Below, one piece after another: positions 7,548 through 11,545 of a DNA stretch of 11,545 bases (within the stretch, counting starts at the first letter, position 1; each line of letters opens with the position of its first letter). The notes beneath the pieces were generated by a model. It was not told the DNA's origin. It saw nothing but the letters and a program-made list of their open reading frames with translations, and ran no database searches. Source of the stretch: CAYXDR01 sp046498185 (GTDB lineage Bacteria > Desulfobacterota > DSM-4660 > Desulfatiglandales > Desulfatiglandaceae). The position numbers were made by a program, and so were the translations under genes. The stretch covers positions 1 to 11,545 of the forward strand of contig JAWOBE010000158.1 of assembly GCA_046498185.1 (NCBI GenBank), read 5' to 3'.

Positions 7548-8684
7548 ATGATGGCTCAGGTTAAGAAAACAGCGAAAAGCGAGGCCCAAAGAGAGTTGGA
7601 GATGTACTTCGGCCCTCAGCACCTGGGAATGGTCGGCAACTTCAGTATCACCCTCACCGTCCAAGGCGACCGGATTGTCAAGGCTGTGGCTAACCCGGGC
7701 TATCTCCATCGTGGTTTTGAAAAGCTAATGGAATATCGCACCTGGATCCAGAATTTCCCATTGGTGTGCCGGGTAAATGTCGTCGAACCAGACCACATGG
7801 AGATGATTTATTCCATGGCGGTGGAGAAGCTTGCTGGAATCGAGGTGCCGGAAAGGGGGCACTATGTCCGCTCCATTTACCTGGAGTTAGCTCGTGTTGG
7901 TTCCCATCTCTTCGGACTCTGGGCCTATGCAAATATGCTTGGATTCGACACGGTGGCGCAATGGGCGATGTATCACCGAGACCTCGTTCTCGATTTGTTT
8001 GAAGAGCTCACCGGAGGCCGTGTCTATCACATTTATATTTGGCCTGGCGGCGTACGCCGCGATTTTCCGAAAGGGTTCAAAGATAAAATTGTCAACACGC
8101 TTCATCAAATCGGTGGGTGCGTGCCGGATTACGACGACACCTTTTTTAAAAATCGGCTGTTTTACGACCGAGCCCATGGAATTGGAAAACTAACGGCGCA
8201 AAAGGCCCAAAGACTGGGAGCTACGGGGCAAACCCTGCGGGCGACCGGGATGAAGTACGATATTCGTAAAGTGGAGCCCTACGCGGCTTATGACGCGATC
8301 GAATGGGAGGTGCCGACGCGCACCGATGGGGATGCCTACGCTCGAATATGGGTGGTCAGGGATGAAATGATCGAAAGCGTCCACATGATTTTCAAGCTTT
8401 TGGAGGGTATGCCTGAAGGTCCGGTGTTCAGTCGTCCGCCCAATCCCTTCAGGTGGAACATCCCTCCTGGAGAAGCGTATGTGCGGTGCGAATCTTCACG
8501 AGGGGAATTGGGTTGCTACATCGTCAGCGATGGAAAGGATAAACCCTACCGCGTGCATTTCAGAACCCCTTCCTATCCTCACGGATTGACAATATTGGAA
8601 GACGTTTTGGTGGATGCCAGCGTTGCGGATGTAGGGAACACAATGATCAGCTTGTACGTTGTCGCTCCCGAAATCGATCGATAG
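7548..8684 (+). CDS. mbxL: NuoD/MbxL-like catalytic large subunit lacking [NiFe] and quinone ligands
   Basis: A 378-residue homologue of complex I NuoD and the group 4 hydrogenase large subunit. Family blocks are FGPQHLGMVG (21-30), GYLHRGFEKLMEYRTWIQN (51-69), ELARVGSHLFGL (114-124), SRGELGCYIVSDG (317-329) and the final EIDR (375-378). Where hydrogenases have their two CxxC pairs, this protein has Asn77/Glu80 and Val372/Glu375, so no [NiFe] site can form; Cys74 is out of register. Compared with Thermus complex I as I remember it, quinone-coordinating His38 and Tyr87 align with Val29 and Val78. The protein therefore sits at the catalytic position of the complex, but with an unknown substrate. 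In Pyrococcus Mbx this subunit is linked to sulfane sulfur reduction. The start is the first of two ATG codons, with GAGG at 7537-7540. It ends 63 nt before the fusion gene. Confidence 0.9.
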   Translation: MMAQVKKTAKSEAQRELEMYFGPQHLGMVGNFSITLTVQGDRIVKAVANPGYLHRGFEKLMEYRTWIQNFPLVCRVNVVEPDHMEMIYSMAVEKLAGIEVPERGHYVRSIYLELARVGSHLFGLWAYANMLGFDTVAQWAMYHRDLVLDLFEELTGGRVYHIYIWPGGVRRDFPKGFKDKIVNTLHQIGGCVPDYDDTFFKNRLFYDRAHGIGKLTAQKAQRLGATGQTLRATGMKYDIRKVEPYAAYDAIEWEVPTRTDGDAYARIWVVRDEMIESVHMIFKLLEGMPEGPVFSRPPNPFRWNIPPGEAYVRCESSRGELGCYIVSDGKDKPYRVHFRTPSYPHGLTILEDVLVDASVADVGNTMISLYVVAPEIDR

Positions 8685-8747
8685 GGCGGCTACAAAAGGT
8701 TGAAAACAGGTAATGCCAGAAAAGATTGATAGAAAGAGGTTTTCGGG

Positions 8748-10592
8748 ATGGAATGTTTGAGTATTTTGAGCCCATTCAAGGCACTGAAATTTATTTTCAA
8801 AAAACCGAAAACGCTGCGCTACCCTTTTGAAGCCAAAGAACCCGCCCTGCGCTACCGCGGTTTTCATCTCAATGATTGGGACAAGTGTACCGGTTGCGGA
8901 AATTGCGCAAAAATATGCCCCAACCAAGCCATAGAGATGGTTGAGATAGAAGGGATGGAAACCAAACCAGGAGAAAAAAACGAACGTCCCCAGCTTGATT
9001 ACGGTCGATGTTGTTTCTGTGGGCTCTGCGTCGACATTTGTCCTCCTGGTGCACTGCGTTTGTCCCGGGATTACTTTCACATCCATTTTGACACGGATAC
9101 CTTCGTCTTTATCCCCAAGGATGAAAAAAATGACGAAGCGTCATTTGTCGGCGACGAAGAGTATTCCCTGCTAAAAGCCAGTCTGGCTCATCGTCGACGA
9201 AACTTCGAAGGTTTTTGTTCTGATTTGGATTACGCGTTGTTCGATCCTGAACGCGTGCCCATGCCGGAAGTGGCTCCAGAAGAGCGCAAGCTCTCGTTTG
9301 TGGAGCAGGTTGTCGGCTACAGCAAAGAAGAGGCTAAGCGCGAAGCATTCCGTTGTCTACAATGCCGGCTATGTGAGCAGGCTTGTCCTGCTCATTTGAA
9401 AATTTCCGATTACCTGCAGGCGATTGCTGACGATGATCCCGAAAAAAGCCTCAAAACCATTTTTGAAGACAACCCATTGCCGGCAATATGCGGCCGTATT
9501 TGCATGAAACACTGTGAAGCCGCCTGTTCGCTGAGTATTCGCGGAGAGGCACTATCCATCCGTTGGCTGAAACGATACGCGTCCGACAGTATCGTGGATT
9601 ATCAAAAGGCGTTAGAGTTGGAGCCCGCCCCTCCCAGCGGGCATAAGGTGGCCGTTGTCGGTGCTGGGCCTGGAGGCTTGTCAGTCGCCTATTTCCTTGC
9701 CCTCAAGGGACACAAGGTAAGGGTATTCGACACTCTTCCGGGCGGAGGTGGCTTGTTGCGCATCGGTCCTCCGCCATATCGACTTCCCCTGGAAAGCATC
9801 GACAAAGATGTCAATTATATCGCTTCACTTGGTGTGGAATTTAGATTCAATACCCGTATCGGCAAAGACGTGCCGTTTCAAACTCTGCTCGATGATTACA
9901 ATGCGGTCTACCTGGCCATTGGCAACACGGTAAGCAGATCGACACGGGTCGAAAATGCCGACAAATGTATCCTGGCGCTCGATTTTTTGAGAAATACCAA
10001 GATCGGTAAACCCTACTCGGTTGGAAAGGATATCATCGTGATCGGTGGTGGAAATGTTGCGATGGACGTCGCACGTGAGGCCGTTCGTCTCCAAAACATT
10101 CAATATCCCGAAGAAGATACCGTGACAAAAACCGTTTCGCTGGAAGATTGGCACGAGTTGCCCGCGTCCAAAGAAGAAGTCGAGGAGGCGCAAGAGGAAG
10201 GGGTGGAATTGAATCCGGCTTGGGGGCCGGATAAAGTCGTTGTTGAGGAGGAAGGCAAAATCAAAGGCCTCCAATGCAAAAAAGTCAAATCCATTTTTGA
10301 CGAAAAAGGTAGGTTCAATCCCACTTTCGATGAAGAACAGCAGAAGCTCCTCGAGGGTGACATGATTGTCGAAGCCATCGGTCAAGGCCCCGATTTTTCT
10401 TTCATTCCCAAAGAGATGCTGGACAAGCTGGAATTTACTCCACGCCACAAAGTAAAGGTGGATGAAAACGGTGGCACCTCTATACCGAAAATTTTTGCCG
10501 GAGGTGACATCGTAAATCTGAATCTCGACGCGGTAACAGCCATTGCAGATGCCAAGAGGGCCGCGGAAGGTATCCACCGTTTCCTGAGGTGA
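8748..10592 (+). CDS. Fused NuoI/MbxN-type ferredoxin and GltD/NfnB-type FAD-NAD(P) oxidoreductase
   Basis: A 614-residue soluble iron-sulfur flavoprotein. Residues 1-115 are NuoI-like: CxxCxxCxxxCP at Cys47/50/53/57 and again at Cys88/91/94/98 (RCCFCGLCVDICPP), for two [4Fe-4S] clusters. A linker (about 116-185) leads to a GltD/NfnB domain. This has cysteines 203/206/209/213 and 248/252/256/260 for probably two more clusters, an FAD Rossmann motif GAGPGG (305-310) with GLLRIG and YRLP after it, an NAD(P) Rossmann motif GGGNVAMD (433-440), and a closing IFAGGD (582-587). The Arg pair that usually marks NADP(H) binding (YRR before MPA) is replaced around VSLEDWHELPA (463-473). It stands where mbxN (a plain ferredoxin-like subunit) ends the archaeal operon, and probably connects the complex to pyridine nucleotides. 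AAGAGGT lies before the start. Domain calls are secure; direction of electron flow is inferred. Confidence 0.92.
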   Translation: MECLSILSPFKALKFIFKKPKTLRYPFEAKEPALRYRGFHLNDWDKCTGCGNCAKICPNQAIEMVEIEGMETKPGEKNERPQLDYGRCCFCGLCVDICPPGALRLSRDYFHIHFDTDTFVFIPKDEKNDEASFVGDEEYSLLKASLAHRRRNFEGFCSDLDYALFDPERVPMPEVAPEERKLSFVEQVVGYSKEEAKREAFRCLQCRLCEQACPAHLKISDYLQAIADDDPEKSLKTIFEDNPLPAICGRICMKHCEAACSLSIRGEALSIRWLKRYASDSIVDYQKALELEPAPPSGHKVAVVGAGPGGLSVAYFLALKGHKVRVFDTLPGGGGLLRIGPPPYRLPLESIDKDVNYIASLGVEFRFNTRIGKDVPFQTLLDDYNAVYLAIGNTVSRSTRVENADKCILALDFLRNTKIGKPYSVGKDIIVIGGGNVAMDVAREAVRLQNIQYPEEDTVTKTVSLEDWHELPASKEEVEEAQEEGVELNPAWGPDKVVVEEEGKIKGLQCKKVKSIFDEKGRFNPTFDEEQQKLLEGDMIVEAIGQGPDFSFIPKEMLDKLEFTPRHKVKVDENGGTSIPKIFAGGDIVNLNLDAVTAIADAKRAAEGIHRFLR

Positions 10593-10738
10593 TATATCCT
10601 CATCTTCTGTCTGGGGGTAGGGATGGAAATCGAGGAAATTTGAGTACAAGTATGTAGGTATTGTCGGTTGATGGCAGCCCAGAGAAGAGGTGCTCGTTTG
10701 TGGGAAAAGAAGTTGATATCTGAGCTTCCTGTCCAGGC

Positions 10739-11086
10739 CTAATAATCAGGGTGTTCCCCGTGTTCATAGATATAGTCGAAATAATAGGTGGCATTTTCTG
10801 TTGCCACAACCGGGTCTTCATCCTCGGGCTTTTCCTCGTATGCCAGCCACACCTCGATATAAAGCTTCCTTGCGTGAGATTTTAATACCTCTTCAAGCCC
10901 GATGGGTGCTACAGAACCGGGGTCAAGATAACGCAAGTAGTCTTTCATGCCCGTGATCGCGGCCTTGACCGTGGGGATATGTTCTGCATCATCAAGCCGG
11001 TCCCGCTCATATCTATCATGCAAAGCCTGAATTATGGATTTGCCGGCACCGACAAGTGTCTCGATGGGGTCTGTTTTTTGGAACAT
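10739..11086 (-). CDS. Hypothetical protein, 115 residues
   Basis: I do not recognise this protein. It is soluble, mostly helical in appearance and acidic, with a C-terminal half rich in Glu, Asp and Tyr (KPEDEDPVV and YYFDYIYEHGEHPDY). There is no cysteine, signal peptide or membrane segment, and no nuclease or toxin motif that I can see. The start is ATG at 11086, with GAAGAGG a few bases upstream; an in-frame ATG at 11113 would add nine basic residues but overlaps the end of the upstream helix-turn-helix gene. It begins 23 nt after that gene's stop on the same strand, so the two are probably one transcript. It could be a partner of the DNA-binding protein, but nothing in the sequence proves this. 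It converges with the mbx operon, ending 146 nt from it. Confidence 0.7.
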   Translation of the reverse strand: MFQKTDPIETLVGAGKSIIQALHDRYERDRLDDAEHIPTVKAAITGMKDYLRYLDPGSVAPIGLEEVLKSHARKLYIEVWLAYEEKPEDEDPVVATENATYYFDYIYEHGEHPDY

Positions 11087-11109
11087 CGATAACCTCTTCC
11101 TTTTCAGAT

Positions 11110-11283
11110 TCAATCGTTACCTTCCTTTCCGGAGAGAAATTTATCAAGCGCATCCTTATTGAACCGCCAGACACGACCGATCCGGACAGCCGGGATTTTA
11201 CCTTCTTTTGCGTACTTACAAATAGTAACTTCATGGATCTTTAGATACCTGGCGGCTTCCCTGGTCGTCATTACCTGTGCCAT
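11110..11283 (-). CDS. Small helix-turn-helix protein of the excisionase (Xis)/MerR-like family
   Basis: A 57-residue protein. Residues 5-50 match the excisionase-family DNA-binding domain (HTH_17 type): MTTREAARYLKIHEVTI forms the helix-turn-helix with its REAA-YL pattern, followed by KYAKEGKIPAVRIG as the wing, and VWRFNKDALDKFL as the closing WRF helix. Such proteins bind DNA as winged helices. They act as recombination directionality factors of mobile elements or as small regulators in gene cassettes and toxin-antitoxin-like pairs. The start ATG at 11283 has a perfect AAGGAGGT complement at 11293-11300. A weak promoter is possible on this strand (TTGCTA as -35 at 11350-11355, TTTAAT as -10 at 11328-11333, 16-bp spacer). 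No integrase is visible in the window, so an excision role is not shown. Confidence 0.88.
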   Translation of the reverse strand: MAQVMTTREAARYLKIHEVTICKYAKEGKIPAVRIGRVWRFNKDALDKFLSGKEGND

Positions 11284-11386
11284 GGCGTATTTACCTCCTT
11301 TTTATTGGGATCAAATACATAAGAAGGATTAAAGTTAAAGTTTGTCATATAGCAATATCGGAATAAATCTTCAACAACAAACAAAC

Positions 11387-11424
11387 CAAGACTCCGTGTA
11401 ATCAAAAATAAACACGGAGTCTTG
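11387..11424. repeat. Perfect 13-bp inverted repeat in the divergent intergenic region
   Basis: The left arm CAAGACTCCGTGT (11387-11399) is exactly complementary to ACACGGAGTCTTG (11412-11424), separated by a 12-nt A-rich loop. The right arm ends directly against the Shine-Dalgarno sequence (AGGTGA, 11425-11430) of the plus-strand gene starting at 11438. It could be an operator for the adjacent helix-turn-helix protein, or an RNA hairpin in the leader that limits ribosome access. It is not followed by a T run, so a plus-strand terminator is unlikely. Confidence 0.75.
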
Positions 11425-11437
11425 AGGTGATATATAA

Positions 11438-11545
11438 ATGACAGAACAAATGATGCTATCGGCATTTTCTCAGAAAACCATCACGATGGATCAGTCAAGC
11501 GACGGGTTTCGGCCCTGGAACCGGACAATTGTTGGTTGGGACATC
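11438..11545 (+). CDS. Unknown protein, N-terminal fragment cut by window end
   Basis: An open frame of 36 codons from ATG 11438 runs off the window. AGGTGA (11425-11430) lies 7 nt upstream, an appropriate distance. The visible N-terminus is polar, with no signal peptide or membrane segment, and ends in RPWNRTIVGWD. I do not recognise the family from this short piece. It is divergent from the helix-turn-helix gene and shares its intergenic region and inverted repeat, which suggests a common regulatory or mobile unit. Translation is likely given the ribosome site, but the frame is short, so this is a moderate call. Confidence 0.55.
   Translation, partial: MTEQMMLSAFSQKTITMDQSSDGFRPWNRTIVGWDI

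Noticed and set aside
7548..8684. Group 4 [NiFe] hydrogenase large subunit
   Set aside because: Both CxxC pairs needed for the [NiFe] centre are absent (Asn77/Glu80 and Val372/Glu375), so the complex is not a hydrogenase.
8713..8760. Short frame from ATG 8713 before the fusion gene
   Set aside because: It has only 15 codons, a poor ribosome site and a different frame from the fusion gene; no support as a leader peptide.
8496..9086. Minus-strand open frame of 196 codons across the mbxL/fusion gene junction
   Set aside because: It is antisense to two conserved genes, and the translation shows no recognisable domain.
5527..10592. Ordinary respiratory complex I (nuo operon)
   Set aside because: No NuoE, F, G, J or K in the usual order, a full Mrp-type module is present, the NuoB-like protein has CxxC, and quinone-binding residues appear to be missing.
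9825..10649. Long open frame on the minus strand (274 codons)
   Set aside because: It lies antisense to the well-supported FAD/NAD domain of the fusion gene and has no family resemblance; it is a by-product of that gene's codon use.
10700..10735. Possible terminator hairpin for the minus-strand genes (GAAG/CTTC followed by T residues)
   Set aside because: Only a 4-bp stem with a long loop; too weak to call.
10600..10821. Minus-strand open frame of 73 codons after the operon
   Set aside because: It overlaps the end of the 115-residue gene in another frame, and no good ribosome site or family feature was seen.
11016..11234. Minus-strand open frame of 72 codons
   Set aside because: It overlaps the excisionase-type gene in another frame; the in-frame HTH protein has a family match and a strong ribosome site, this one has neither.

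Overview
The window is dominated by one long plus-strand operon (1-10592) encoding a membrane-bound oxidoreductase related to complex I and group 4 [NiFe] hydrogenases. Gene order is MrpE, MrpF, MrpG, an MbhD-like protein, a fused MbhE/MrpB protein, MrpC, two MrpD/NuoL-type antiporter-like proteins, NuoH, NuoB, NuoC, NuoD, and a terminal fusion of a NuoI-type two-cluster ferredoxin with a GltD/NfnB-type FAD and pyridine-nucleotide domain. This matches the order known for the archaeal Mbx (membrane-bound sulfane reductase, MBS) operon mbxABCDFGHH'MJKLN, including the E/F fusion and the paired H/H' subunits. I use mbx symbols for orthologous position, not as proof of the same reaction.

How the parts should work together: the fused last subunit (FAD plus probably four [4Fe-4S] clusters) exchanges electrons with a pyridine nucleotide and passes them to the NuoB-like cluster next to the NuoD-like large subunit. 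Conformational coupling through the NuoH-like subunit would drive the two antiporter-like subunits and the Mrp module, giving Na+ and/or H+ transport. The large subunit has none of the four Cys of a [NiFe] site. By alignment from memory it also lacks the His and Tyr that hold the quinone head group in complex I. So it is neither a hydrogenase nor an ordinary quinone reductase, and its electron acceptor or donor is open. No NuoE, NuoF or NuoG is encoded here; the GltD-like domain appears to replace them.

Most genes overlap by 4-7 nt or lie within about 22 nt of the next. The exceptions are a 169-nt gap between mrpE and mrpF, which holds a very A+T-rich tract with a near-duplicated motif, and a 63-nt gap before the fusion gene.

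The last kilobase (10593-11545) differs in character. It holds two minus-strand genes, a 57-residue excisionase-type helix-turn-helix protein and a 115-residue protein I do not recognise. A divergent plus-strand gene enters from 11438 and runs off the end. The 154-nt divergent intergenic region holds a perfect 13-bp inverted repeat directly before that gene's ribosome binding site. This looks like an accessory or mobile-element fragment beside the operon. The 146 nt between the operon and the minus-strand genes (10593-10738) shows nothing I can support, not even a clear terminator.

Organism: clear Shine-Dalgarno sites, GTG starts, roughly balanced base composition and the excisionase-type regulator suggest an anaerobic bacterium. 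A Desulfobacterota-like host is a guess. No rRNA, tRNA or CRISPR array was seen.
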